64,000 bases of DNA from Cordylochernes scorpioides. Lineage: Eukaryota > Arthropoda > Arachnida > Pseudoscorpiones > Chernetidae. This document shows, one piece after another, positions 1 to 9,182 of this stretch; position 1 is the stretch's first letter, and every line of letters begins with the position of its first letter. The translations under genes were made by a program, and so were the position numbers. The notes beneath the pieces are model-generated. The model was not told where the DNA came from and made no database searches. It worked only from the letters and a program-made list of their open reading frames with translations. Location of the stretch: positions 158,456,000 to 158,519,999 of the forward strand of contig CP092886.1 in NCBI GenBank assembly GCA_030710605.1. The letters run 5' to 3'.

Positions 1-690
1 TTTTGGCTATTTTTTTTCTATTCAGATTTGTACTTTATGAACCCAAGCAGGATGTTTGCAGTTCCAGTAACCGACCACAATAGTTAGTGTATTAGTTGAA
101 CTATGTTTTTTATGTTATCTTCATTTAGGTTTATGTTCGGTGATATTTAGGCTGAATAAATATTAATTTGGGAGAAATTTATGCTCTTTATGGATGTACC
201 AGTTATTTCCAAACTTAAGGTGCTGGTTTTAACGGGTATATTGTTGTATACTATTTGTGGATGAAAATTTCTGTTCTTCCACCCTATCCTGAAAATCTAT
301 CGAGTTGGATTGTGCTGTAATTGGTAATCTTAATTCTATGGCATTGCTCAAGCCGAGTTTCAGAGACAAGGGCTCTGTGTACATCAGAATTATTAAGAAT
401 TTCTAGAAATAAGGTTTTTTTTATTGCGCAGACTACAATCATTTAAGTCAATTAATCAGAAACTGATATTGATAAATGTTTGTGAAGTTCATTGACAGCG
501 GAATGTATCAATAATGTTGCTGATTATAGTGGCAATTAGGTTGGGATCGCTTAAATGGGCGTTTTTAATGGCACTTTTTATGAAGTTAATGGGTTGGGTT
601 ACTGCGGATTTTTAACTAGTTCTTGTATTGAAGTTTTCAGTTTCTTGAGGTATTCTTAATGGTATGAAAAATCATCATACAAGTATTGTA
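1..690 (-). pseudogene. Jockey-like LINE fragment (endonuclease region)
   Basis: Read on the minus strand, this stretch aligns by eye, with many substitutions and small indels, to the plus-strand LINE copy at about 37960-38550. Both carry the decayed APE-type endonuclease part of ORF2; in the other copy it reads as SETGLEQ followed by IPNYN and a DR motif, as in Jockey-group endonucleases. No long frame remains. The fragment starts before the window and ends at the Helitron at 712. Confidence 0.7.
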
Positions 691-711
691 TTTATTACTT
701 ACTAGCCGAAT

Positions 712-1825
712 GACCCGGGCAACGCCCGGGTTTTACCCGATTAAATGTTTTTATTTAAATACTTTTCGTTACAATTATAAATTGGCGGCGTGGATGTCAC
801 TCTTGTGAAACGTCCAGCTCCAAACTTTGTGTCTGAGAAGCGATATTTTTATAGAAAGATGATCTGGCCTTTACCCGAGTAAAGGTTTGTCTAGCGAACA
901 TTTGTTAAAACAATTCTCTAAAAACTTATAAAAAAAAATATATATATATTTTGATAATTTGAAACTCGTAAATTTGAATCTCTCGATAAAGTGAACATTT
1001 TTTCCCGGTCCCTGTGTGCCGTGTCATCCTGAATTTTGTCTTTCCTAATTTTTTACATTAAAAAATCATAGTTTTATCTAGTGAACATTTTTTCCCGGTC
1101 CCTTGAAAATTTGAAACTCGTAAATTTGAATCTCTCGATAAAGTGAACATTTTTTCCCGGTCCCTGTGTGCCGTGTCATCCTGAATTTTGTCTTTCCTAA
1201 TTTTTACATTAAAAAATCATAGTTTTATCTAGTGAACATTTTTTCCCGGTCCCTTGAAAAATACTCGATAAGTTGAATAAAATCAATATTAATTGGTTCC
1301 CTCGGTAATTGGAAGTTAAAGGAATAGTATCTTCGCCTTGGAATTGTATCATTATTCTTGTCTCAAATAAATTGCCGTGTCATCCTGAGATAATCTTACT
1401 TTTGATAAATAATATTTAAGATAACAAACTTAGTGATAAGAAAACTTGTTATCATCGTCATAATGGGGGCGCTGCTTGCGAGTTAAATCTACAAATCTGC
1501 AAATAATTCTAAGGATATTCAAGATATTCATGGAATTATTTTTCAAAAACCTTCCCGGTGATATACCTAATAATATCCCAAAATTTCACGGCGATTGGAT
1601 GTATGGTTTTTGAATCTATAGAGTACAGACAGACAGACATTCAATTATATATATATAAATTTCCCCAGACGCCGCTAGAGGCGCTGCTTGCGAGTGAAAG
1701 TAGAAAATTTGCAAATAAAATTGCAAAGAATATTTATTTCAAATCAAATTCAAACCAGAAATCTTCCCAGTAGTATAGTAAATAACTTTCTAAAGTTTCA
1801 CGGCGATTGGATAATCTTACCTTTT
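712..1825 (-). mobile_element. Composite Helitron (H2 3' end joined to H1 interior)
   Basis: The minus-strand 3' end is CTAG at 712 next to an A, with the GC hairpin CCCGGGCAACGCCCGGG. From about 871 the sequence changes to the H1 interior, recognisable by the CCCGGTCCC blocks at about 1010, 1095, 1155 and 1250, and runs to the 5'-type block with CAGACAGACATTCA and TATATATA near 1660. A second 5'-type fragment follows to 1825. No protein is coded, so it is non-autonomous. The H2/H1 junction shows recombination or capture between families. Confidence 0.65.
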
Positions 1826-1894
1826 AAAAACATTTATCGTGTGAACAAACTAACATTCATTGTGTAAACAAACCACGTGATAATTATTAACCAA

Positions 1895-2130
1895 TCAAAT
1901 TCATTTATCGTCAGGACCAGTGCTGCGCCCAAGCGGTTAAAGACTGGAACTAACGCTTTTTGGTTTTTTATTTAAAAAAAAAAGCACATTTACTTTTTTA
2001 GTTTTTTGAATAGCCTATATGTTAAACGGAATCTTCTGCTACCTATATGCGAAATTCCATAATGATTGAGTCAGTAGATTTTGCGTGAAGCGATAACAAA
2101 CATCGATTTCGCATTTCATTTTTATAGATA
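1895..2130 (-). mobile_element. Helitron 5'-region fragment (tRNA backbone B)
   Basis: This matches the 5' portion of the compound tRNA-bearing Helitrons at 28108-28850, 28870-29708 and 29725-30560: the CGCATTTCATTTTTATA end, the TGCGCCCAAGCGG block and the CTTTTTGGTTTTTTA block. Here the tRNA and the 3' half are missing. Confidence 0.6.
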
Positions 2131-2190
2131 TAAAGGAAAGGAAGGAAGGAAAGGAAAGGATAAAGGAAAGGAAGGATAAGGATTTTATTA
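2131..2190. repeat. Purine-rich GGAAA microsatellite
   Basis: Imperfect GGAAA/GGAAGG runs fill about 60 bp next to the Helitron fragment end. No coding content is seen. Confidence 0.8.
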
Positions 2191-2199
2191 ACTTGTATT

Positions 2200-2345
2200 T
2201 ATTTATATCAATGCAATGAGGCAACCACTCCAATTTGCTGTGTGATCTCCTTGGCAATAAGCACATTTAGGAGGGGTTGTCCCGTATTTTAAGCACGTTG
2301 GACGTGTGAAGTAATTTTCAACACATTTTAGGCATCCTGGTATTT
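2200..2345 (-). pseudogene. LINE ORF1 zinc-knuckle fragment
   Basis: The minus-strand translation contains CLKC, then TPPKCAYCQGDHTANWSGC, which fits the tandem CCHC knuckles at the end of Jockey-type ORF1 (known family pattern TPPKC..C.GDH.AN..GC). The same region, more decayed, begins the LINE copy at 37880. The fragment is too short to function. Confidence 0.65.
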
Positions 2346-2510
2346 TCTGGCTCGTATTGTGAGTGCTCATAATTTTGACACCAATGACAAAAAAAAATTG
2401 TAAAAACACTCTTTTAATAAAATATTCTGATAACTTGATGTTTGTTAACACACTGTAGAGTGAGTATGTATTAATATAGAATAAAGTTAACGATTATATA
2501 TATATATATA

Positions 2511-3552
2511 CTAGACGAATGACCCGGGCAACGCCCGTGTTTTACCCGATTGAATGTTTTTATTCCAATGCTATTTGTTACAATTATAAATTGGAGCCGT
2601 GGATGTCACTCTTGCGAAACGTCCCGCTCCAAACTTTACATGTACATTAGGTCAGCTGGTATTACCCTTCATTTTCACCGCTAGAGGCGCGAGCGAATTG
2701 ACTTTTTGTAAATATACATAATTATAAAGATAGAAGCTTCTATAGAAGATAATGATCATAATGATGATGCGCGCGCATCCGTGACAGCGATGAGGAATTG
2801 AGGAAAGACGGTCATGACTATTATATTAACGAATGACCCGGGCAACGCCCGTGTTTTACCCGATTGAATGTTTTTATTCAAATACTATTTGTTACAATTA
2901 TAAATTAGAGCCGTGAATGTCACTCTTGTGAAAGGTCCCGCTCCAAACTTTACATGTACATTAGGTCAGCTGGTATTACCCCTCATTTTCACCGCTAGAG
3001 GCGCGAGCGAATTGACTTTTTGTAAATATACATAATTATAAAGATAGAAGCTTCTATAGAAGATAATGATCATAATGATGATGCGCGCGCATCCATGATA
3101 GCGATGAGGAATTGAGGAAAGACGGTCGTGACTATATATGTTGATAATAATAATATAATAATAATAATTATTATTATTATCATTAGATAATGATAATGAT
3201 CATAATGATGATGCGCGCTCATCCGAGACATGATTGACGGGGGAAAGACGGTCGTAACTATATATGTTGATAAATAATAATAATAATAATATAATAATAA
3301 TTATTATTATTATTATCATTAGATAATGATAATGATCATAATGATGATGCGCGCGCATCCGTGACATGATTGACGGTGGAAAGGCGGTCGTGACTATATA
3401 TGTTGATAAATAATAATAATAATAATATAATAATAATAATTATTATTATTATCATTAGATAATGATAATGATCATTATGATGATGCGCGCGCATCCGTGA
3501 CATGATTGACGGTGGAAAGACGGTCGTGACTATATATGTTGATATATATATA
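2511..3552 (-). mobile_element. Non-autonomous Helitron(s), family H2, with internal minisatellite
   Basis: The 3' terminus is CTAG at 2511 with the hairpin CCCGGGCAACGCCCG. A second copy of the same 3' module starts at about 2829 without its CTAG. The 5' half is made of tandem units holding GATGATGCGCGCGCATCC and GACGGTCGTGACTATATATG. No ORF of note. The next Helitron starts at 3553. Confidence 0.75.
3060..3540. repeat. Helitron-borne minisatellite, about 4 units
   Basis: Units of roughly 115-120 bp share ATCATTAGATAATGATAATG, then GATCATAATGATGATGCGCG, then GGAAAGACGGTCGTGACTAT, separated by variable AAT/ATT runs. The same unit recurs at 27050-27590, and its 40-bp core reappears in the large array at 30590-37166. 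Confidence 0.85.
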
Positions 3553-3788
3553 TCTCTATCTCTATATATATAAAAGTCAATTTCTGTCTGTCTGTTTCGC
3601 GATAAACTTAAAAACTACTGAACCAATTGGTACGATATTTTGCATGTCGCTTTTTATAAACCTGAGGAAAATTTTCGGCTGCATTTTGATTAGTATTTTT
3701 GGCTATTTCTTTTTTTCATTTGAAGAACTTTTTTTACGCGGACTAATACGGAATGGAATGAATACCTAAATATGGCCATTTTTTAAAA

Positions 3789-3858
3789 GGATCGGTGGTT
3801 CCGTGGTAGAATGCTCGCCTGCCAGGCGGGCGGCCCGGGATCGATTCCCGGCCGATGC
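3789..3858 (+). tRNA. tRNA-Gly(GCC)-like sequence, decayed, in a Helitron
   Basis: The 70-nt body matches metazoan tRNA-Gly(GCC): acceptor GGATCGG/CCGATGC with a mismatch, the A-box region TGGTTCCGTGGTAGAATGC, anticodon loop with GCC, and B-box GGATCGATTCC. Several departures from the copy at 26512 argue for a pseudo-tRNA. Confidence 0.75.
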
Positions 3859-3932
3859 TTTTTTTTTTTTTTACAATTTTTAAAACTCATTTATATTATA
3901 TATAATATAAATATATATATTATTATATCAAC

Positions 3933-3938
3933 TATATT
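3933..3938. repeat. Target-site duplication TATATT, left
   Basis: It is identical to 19763-19768. The joined flanks reproduce the uninterrupted H3 Helitron sequence seen at 25441-25458. Confidence 0.85.
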
Positions 3939-4495
3939 AGTATTATATATAAGTGCATTCCCAATTCACTTTAATTGTCCTACGTCATATATGTGCGTTA
4001 AATAGCTGGAATTTTTCTTGGTGGTGTCTGAACGTAAGAGAGATCTTTCTTTGCCAACTTATGGCTCGGTTCGAAGGCCGTAATAATTCACTTTAATTGC
4101 CCTTCTGCAGTTGCCATTTTTAGAGCCGCTTCTAAAAATTTTTGGATTATAATTCACTTTAATAGTCCTACGTCATATATGTGCGTTAAATAGCTGGAAT
4201 TTTTCTTGTAAGAGATCTCTCTTTTTTTGCCATAAATCCTCTGCAGTTGTCATTTTTAGAGCCGCTTCTTCACCTTTGACCTGGCACAATTCGATGGACG
4301 TAATAAAACTTTAAAATATCACTTTTGTTCGAAGGCCGTAATAATTCACTTTAATTGCCCTGAGGATTCCCAATTCACTTTAATTGCCCTACGTCATAGT
4401 TGACCATTCCTTATTGGAATCATGTTACAAGTATATGAGGTAATGTCAGGGTCATATATATATAGGCCGATATTTTCTCAAATTGCAGTCAGATC
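3939..4495 (+). repeat. Left terminal region: mosaic of direct repeats and gene-derived fragments
   Basis: Five copies of a 19-bp repeat, AATTCACTTTAATTGCCCT or a one- or two-base variant, start at 3963, 4085, 4151, 4343 and 4372. Between them lie fragments that match internal coding DNA: 3992-4055 and a shortened copy 4180-4231 match 8417-8477 (protease ORF C-terminal part), and 4105-4149 and 4238-4269 match 12533-12579 (72-codon ORF). All are in the same orientation as the left-arm source, that is, antisense to those genes. The right end mirrors this at about 19214-19762. Confidence 0.85.
4452..4493 (+). promoter_or_regulatory. Putative TATA box and initiator of the terminal small gene
   Basis: TATATATATA at about 4454-4463 lies about 30 bp upstream of TTGCAGTCAGATC, which resembles an arthropod initiator and directly precedes the ATG at 4496. 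The same arrangement exists in the right arm upstream of 19213. Function is inferred from spacing only. Confidence 0.45.
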
Positions 4496-4780
4496 ATGGA
4501 GGCATTCAATAGTATTACTTCTTATCCACCTCTCATAAAATTTGATGAGCTGGAATTAGGTAGTTATAAACTGATAGAACTTATACTAGTTGAAACCCGC
4601 TTCGGTCCATCAGTCAAGGCGGTTATAGAAGTAAAAGATTCTCAGCGGACACTATTTCTTCCAAAAAGATATTCAAAGCTAAAGCAATTTCAATTAGACG
4701 AAATCATTAAAGAAGAATACTGCTCAATTTTCAAGGAACGCATCGTGAGTACGACAAACTTAGAAATCCAACGTTTGTAA
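4496..4780 (+). CDS. Small conserved Polinton ORF (94 aa), left copy
   Basis: A complete 94-codon frame reads inward from the left end, on the strand opposite the capsid genes of this arm. The twin at 18929-19213 differs at only a few residues (I/K at 30, Y/C at 75, S/L at 77, V/G at 83), so the frame has been kept in both. The protein is soluble with no membrane segment or signal. A stretch TRFGPSVKAVIEVKD followed by LFLPKRYSKL recalls, from memory, small proteins found in other invertebrate Polinton/adintovirus-like elements, possibly with an OB-like beta fold. Function is unknown; a DNA-binding role is only a guess. A polyadenylation signal follows at 4829. Confidence 0.7.
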   Translation: MEAFNSITSYPPLIKFDELELGSYKLIELILVETRFGPSVKAVIEVKDSQRTLFLPKRYSKLKQFQLDEIIKEEYCSIFKERIVSTTNLEIQRL

Positions 4781-4828
4781 ATATGCTCCGTTTGTGTGCA
4801 CACTTTTTTCTCTTTGAGTCTAAAATGT

Positions 4829-4834
4829 AATAAA
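4829..4834 (+). terminator. AATAAA poly(A) signal of the 94-aa gene
   Basis: AATAAA lies 49 bp after the stop codon of the 94-codon frame. The mirrored signal is TTTATT at 18875-18880. Confidence 0.6.
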
Positions 4835-4907
4835 GTTCATGTTGAAAAAAAAAGTGTTTGTGTGCTCATTTTTCAAAATCTGTCATATCTTTTACCAACT
4901 GATATAA

Positions 4908-6417
4908 TCTATATATATAAAAATGAATGTATGTCTGTTTGTCCTTTATGCCTGACCAAACCACTCATTGGATCGCCATGAAACTTTGGGAAGTTATTTA
5001 GTATAGTACTGGGAAGGTTTCTAGCAAATAAAATTTTTGAAATAACTTTTCGCCTAGATATAATCAAGATAAATATTCTAATTTATCTGTTATAATTCAA
5101 CAATCTGCTCTAAATATTATCATGATGATACGATGATTTTGTAATGTAGAAAATTAGGAAAGACAAAATTCAGGATGACACGGCAATTTATTTGAGAAAA
5201 GAATAATGATACAATTCCAAGGCAAGATACTATTCCTTTAACTTCCAATTACGGAGGGAACCAATTAATAATGATTTTATTCAACTTATCGAGTATTTTT
5301 CAAGGGACCGGGAAAAAATGTTCACTTTATCGAGAGATTCGTTAGACAAACCTTTACTCGGGTAAAATCCAGGCGAAGCCGGGAATATCCATTTCGTAGC
5401 TACACCGTCTCTCCAAGAGGCAGTCTCTTATTAAAGGTCTATTAGAGATTCTTTAATAGCAATTAGAATCTTCAATGAGAGACCACCAACAGGAGAAACA
5501 AGTTGATTCATGTTTTTAGGTGGTCTTTCTTAAGAGACTCTATTTACATATTTAAAATATGAAAAAATTAAAATATTTTAAAATTAAAATATTTTAAAAT
5601 CAACATTTTCTTACTGTTACGTTTAATTACTGTTAATATATATATATATATATATATCTATATATATAAAATTGAATGTCTGTCTGTTTGTTTGTTTGTA
5701 CTCTATAGATTCAAAAACCATACATCCAATCGCCGTGAAATTTTCGGATATTATTAGGTATATCACCGGGAAGGTTTTTGAAAAATAATTTCATGAATAT
5801 CTTGAATAACCTTAGAGTTACTTGCAGATTTGTAGATTTAACTCGCAAGCAGCGCCCCCATTGTGACGATGTTAACAAGTTTTCTTATCACTAAGTTTGT
5901 TATCTTAAATATTATTTATCAAAAGTAAGATTATCTCAGGATGACACGGCAATTTATTTGCGACAAGAATAATGATACAATTCCAAGGCGAAGATACTAT
6001 TCCTTTAACTTCCAATTACCGAGGGAACCAATTAATATTGATTTTATTCAACTTATCGAGTATTTCTCAAGGGACCGGGAAAAAATTTTCACTAGATAAA
6101 ACTGATTTTCTAATGTAGAAAATTAGGAAAGACAAAATTCAGGATGACAAGGCACACAGGGACCGGGAAAAAATGTTCACTTTATCGAGAGATTCAAATT
6201 TACGAGTTTCAAATTATCAAAATATATATTTTTTATTTTTTAATAAGTTATTAGAGAATTGTTTTAACAAATGTTCGCTAGCCAAACCTTTACTCGGGTA
6301 AAACCCCGGGCGAAGCCGAGTACGTTTTATAAGTTTAAAGAGAATTGTTTTAACAAATGTTCGTTAGAAAAACATTCACTCGGGTAAAACCCGGGCGAAG
6401 CCGGGCGGGTCCGCTAG
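4908..6417 (+). mobile_element. Composite H1 Helitron inserted in the left Polinton arm
   Basis: The right arm has no counterpart, so it gives the empty site: GATAAAATGATATAATATTT without insert. The insert begins TC after an A and ends CTAG before a T, the Helitron rule. A second 5' start (TCTATATATATAAAATTG) lies at 5657, and a 3'-like hairpin module occurs at about 5345-5385 without CTAG. It is therefore two tandem elements, 4908-5656 and 5657-6417, or one that captured another. The 5390-5640 part is unrelated sequence. No ORFs. It entered after the palindrome formed. Confidence 0.85.
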
Positions 6418-6825
6418 TGATATAATATTTATGGAAATGTGTGTCAAAAATATATATTTAAAAAAAAAAGTACATTTTTAAATGGCCAAGCTTTTCCATC
6501 TAACTTTGGCACTAAAGAGGAAGTAGAAGAAGAAAACAAAGTTTAATAATTTAATAGGTTTTTTCAAAAACTATTTATTTCAAATGTATAATGAAAGAAA
6601 AAAAGATTAGGTAGATTTTTTATTATTTCAAATAAATGGGGATTTATATAAAAGTCTTTTTTTTAATATTAGAATTAGGATATAATTTTAAATGGAATAA
6701 TCTTTTGTTTATTTATTTTGTAAAAAAAAATGTATACCGCATTTTGTTTAGGGTTATTTGAAAATTGTATAAAAACACCGTCAATGCATGTATTTTAGTG
6801 TAGAAAAAAAAACACAAAAAATTAG
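6418..6825. repeat. Polinton 3' region with duplicated gene end
   Basis: There is no gene here. A block at about 6613-6710 repeats, with small changes, the last 90 bp of the neighbouring 173-codon gene (6830-6920). The same tandem duplication is present in the right arm at about 18500-18605, so it predates the palindrome. Confidence 0.75.
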
Positions 6826-7347
6826 TTAAAGATTTTTTATTATTTCAAATAAATGGGGATTCATATAAAAGTCATTTTTTTTAATATTAGAATTAGGATA
6901 TAATTTTAAATTGAATAATCTAGATAATTTGACACATATATCAATATACTTGTCAGGAAATATGCTATTTGCAGCATTTATAAGTTCTTCCGCAGTTATT
7001 TGAGGAAAAATGACAAACATAATTAAATCCAAATACTTGAAGAATATATCAGCAACTTCAATAGGTAAAAATATAGTCTTATAAATTCCACGAGCCTTCT
7101 TCATCATGATAATTTCAAAATCACTTCTTAAAATTCTCAATTTAGGTGATTCTAAATAATAAAATAGATCCTTTATTTCATTAGCATTGAAGACTAATCC
7201 GACTCGGGTGGGTTTGCCGTTCGATTTGCATTTCTGGAGCTCTACACGTCGATGAGATTTGAAAAAAAGTTTATAATTTCGAAGCAGAGGAAGAGCGAGA
7301 AGCGTTTTGTCCAGCATCATATCGCACTCTGAGCTTTTTATTTCCAT
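6826..7347 (-). CDS. Unrecognised Polinton protein (173 aa), left copy
   Basis: A complete ATG-to-stop frame of 173 codons is conserved in the right arm (17863), where only the last residues are shifted. The protein is basic at both ends and has a hydrophobic patch FKYLDLIMFVIFPQI near residues 108-122, too interrupted to be a confident membrane span. It is rich in Lys, Leu, Ile and Phe. I recognise no family. It is the last of a minus-strand gene series and is separated from the previous gene by an AATAAA-containing stretch, so it may be a separate transcript. Confidence 0.6.
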   Translation of the reverse strand: MEIKSSECDMMLDKTLLALPLLRNYKLFFKSHRRVELQKCKSNGKPTRVGLVFNANEIKDLFYYLESPKLRILRSDFEIIMMKKARGIYKTIFLPIEVADIFFKYLDLIMFVIFPQITAEELINAANSIFPDKYIDICVKLSRLFNLKLYPNSNIKKNDFYMNPHLFEIIKNL

Positions 7348-7387
7348 GTAGACCCAGGAGGTAAAAAAGCCAAATTACTCATTGGGG

Positions 7388-7402
7388 TTTTATTTATTTA
7401 TT
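7388..7402 (-). terminator. Overlapping AATAAA signals after the capsid gene series
   Basis: TTTATTTATTTAT on the plus strand gives overlapping AATAAA on the minus strand, about 100 bp after the Cys-rich gene stop at 7498. The right arm has the same at about 17808-17822. Confidence 0.5.
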
Positions 7403-7497
7403 TATATTTTTTGCTTTAAATTAGATTTTTTTATCATGAAAGAAATGCCAACCCCATCGCCAAAAAAATTTAGCACGAAGCTTTTTTTTTTTTAGCT

Positions 7498-8016
7498 CTA
7501 CACAAGCATTTCATTCATTTTATTGCACAAATAGTGGGATTCAAGAAAGCTTTTAAACGAACACACATCGCAGAAGCTACAATGTTCGATATATACGGCG
7601 TGCAATTTGCAATTCACGCCTATTGTTTTCGATTTGGGTACGTTATACTTTTTTTCAAGATCGATCGATTGAATATTTAATTTATCGAATATATTTTTCT
7701 CAATACATCCGCCTTTATATGCGAAAGTGCCTCCAAAATTTGAATATAATTCCAAAATATATTTTTCCACGTCGCAAATCCAATTGCCTTCTCTCCTTGG
7801 TTTTTGACACATGAATAGTCCGTGAATTTTCTTCGTGCAATATCTAACTGTTCTTTTGTCCCTCTCACTTAAATGACAATATCTATAATTGGGATTATAT
7901 ATTTCAATTCTTTCACCGAGGTCGCGGTGTAGGTGCGTCCAAGAGAGTTGGCGAAGTAGCATACCGCTCTCTAGCGGAAAAGCTTCAAAATCAACGATAC
8001 AAGATATCTCGTACAT
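7498..8016 (-). CDS. Cys-rich Polinton protein (172 aa), left copy
   Basis: A complete 172-codon frame with about 13 cysteines, including CKLHAVYIEHCSFCDVC near residues 136-152. No N-terminal signal peptide or membrane span is visible. The ATG at 8016 overlaps the end of the upstream membrane-protein frame by 26 bp in another frame, in both arms. The twin at 17194-17712 is nearly identical (Q/P at residue 115). Disulfide-type cysteine content and the neighbour suggest a surface or secreted role, but this is inference. It could also be the C-terminal part of the upstream protein after an old frameshift. Confidence 0.6.
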   Translation of the reverse strand: MYEISCIVDFEAFPLESGMLLRQLSWTHLHRDLGERIEIYNPNYRYCHLSERDKRTVRYCTKKIHGLFMCQKPRREGNWICDVEKYILELYSNFGGTFAYKGGCIEKNIFDKLNIQSIDLEKKYNVPKSKTIGVNCKLHAVYIEHCSFCDVCSFKSFLESHYLCNKMNEMLV

Positions 8017-8374
8017 GACACAGGCAGGAGAATTCCGAAATAGTCAGCTGTACGCTTCGTTCACCGTGCTTCAACTGTCCCTTCCACAAATAAAATTGTC
8101 TTATGTCAATGACGTCATTGCACAAATGTGCGTAGATCTGTCTTCCTAAATGGGTACCGTTCAAACAAGGATTCAAAATCGCATTAGAGATTGCACAACC
8201 CATAGGTCTTTCCGTACTATTAGAAGATGGGCTGGGAATTGTCATAATGGGAGATACTGATATTATTATTATGCCACAGAGGAGGAGCGTTATCACAATT
8301 ACCCATTTAAGAAAACCAAATAATTTTCGAACACCCGTTGCGGAAACTCGCTTTAGGGACACATACCTCTGCAT
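7991..8374 (-). CDS. Single-pass membrane protein of the Polinton, left copy
   Basis: The ATG at 8374 gives 127 residues. A basic N-terminus is followed by one strongly hydrophobic span, about residues 25-45 (WVIVITLLLCGIIIISVSPI), then a Pro/Ser/Thr linker and a domain with several Cys and NST and NGT glycosylation motifs, so a type II or signal-anchor topology is likely. It overlaps the end of the protease frame by about 70 bp. The same frame is kept in the right arm with one change in the span. Its position next to a Cys-rich protein recalls membrane-glycoprotein genes in other large DNA elements, but I cannot name a family. Confidence 0.6.
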   Translation of the reverse strand: MQRYVSLKRVSATGVRKLFGFLKWVIVITLLLCGIIIISVSPIMTIPSPSSNSTERPMGCAISNAILNPCLNGTHLGRQIYAHLCNDVIDIRQFYLWKGQLKHGERSVQLTISEFSCLCHVRDILYR

Positions 8375-9182
8375 CGTCACGAGTTTCGAGGATAATTATA
8401 TTTCCCGATTCTAGTTTGTGCGTTAAATAGCTGGAATTTTCTTGGCGGTGTCTGAATGTAAGAGATCTTTCTTTGCCTAAGCACAAGAAGGCATTGACCC
8501 CGATTGGAAGGGGCCTCCAAGATTTAAAAATTTCTCCTCTATTTACGGAAATAACTTCGATAGTATGAAATGGATGAGGAGTTATATTACTGATTCTTTT
8601 ACTAAGAAATTCAACGTCTATGCTTTTTTTACGCGCTAAATGCCATGAAATAGTAGGCATGAATAATTTATATTTATAGATATTGATATTTAATGGAGGG
8701 ACAAACTGCCAAATGTCGTCAACAGCGTCTTCCATATCTCTTACACACCCCCCTACTGGCGAAAATATTTTCGCACGAACCGAGTAACCTGCTCGGAATT
8801 CAGCCTTGTCATTTTTTTTATTTCTGCTTACTCTATTTAGGAAATACAAACAATATTCGCCGCATCTTTTACTATTGCGAGATTGCATCTGGAGCTTATT
8901 GTGCAATATTCTTTTCGCATTGCGTTTCATAAAATTTATGATCGCGGGCATAAAAGGTTTAATACCATAAGGGTCGAAATAAAAAACTGTTCGTTTATTC
9001 AAAAAGGCAATCGCGACCCAATGACTTCCCTTCATTGTTGACGGATCTAGATTAACAACAAAATACTTACAGCAGCGACCATCGATATATTTCGGTAGCG
9101 AATCTGACGGAAACACGCCCGCAATTTTTTTAGAAATGATAGGGTCGAGCGTAGCCAATCTTAAGAGTTGTTTCGAATTCAT
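8307..9182 (-). CDS. PRO: Adenain-like cysteine protease with C-terminal extension (291 aa), left copy
   Basis: Residues 1-125 fit the adenovirus/Polinton maturation protease: GSHWVAIAFL around residue 53 (catalytic His region), then FYFDPYG (acidic residue), then SKRCGEYCLYFL with the nucleophile Cys near 107. The family cleaves capsid precursors. Usual members are near 130-200 residues, so the extra 165 residues are unusual. The tail contains LCLGKERSLTFRHR and LESGNIIILE, which loosely recall the end of AlkB-type dioxygenases, but no HxD iron motif is visible, so this is a weak suggestion. The start ATG overlaps the fibre-gene stop (ATGA). The frame is complete here but broken in the right arm. 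Confidence 0.85.
   Translation of the reverse strand: MNSKQLLRLATLDPIISKKIAGVFPSDSLPKYIDGRCCKYFVVNLDPSTMKGSHWVAIAFLNKRTVFYFDPYGIKPFMPAIINFMKRNAKRILHNKLQMQSRNSKRCGEYCLYFLNRVSRNKKNDKAEFRAGYSVRAKIFSPVGGCVRDMEDAVDDIWQFVPPLNINIYKYKLFMPTISWHLARKKSIDVEFLSKRISNITPHPFHTIEVISVNRGEIFKSWRPLPIGVNAFLCLGKERSLTFRHRQENSSYLTHKLESGNIIILETRDDAEVCVPKASFRNGCSKIIWFS

Larger units (their letters stand above)
3553..3938 (+). mobile_element. Helitron H3, 5' part with tRNA-Gly (split by the Polinton)
   Basis: The 5' TC follows an A at 3552. The GTCTGTCTGTTTCGCGATAA block follows, then a conserved 150-bp segment, a tRNA-Gly copy, a T-run and an AT-rich stretch. The element is cut at 3938 by the Polinton and continues at 19769-19948, where it ends in CTAG. 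Related copies lie reversed at 25269-26107 and 26472-26819. Confidence 0.8.

Noticed and set aside
1558-1773. 71-codon plus-strand frame
   Set aside because: It lies wholly in Helitron 5'-end sequence with TATATA runs; no conserved motif.
3963-4390. CRISPR-like array at the Polinton ends
   Set aside because: Repeats are unevenly spaced, the intervening fragments match genes of the same element, and no Cas-like gene exists. A mosaic terminal repeat explains it better.
5390-5640. Possible small gene or MITE between the two Helitrons of the left arm
   Set aside because: There is a weak inverted match (AGAGACCACC and GGTGGTCTTTCTTAAGAGAC), but no termini, duplication or ORF to support a call.
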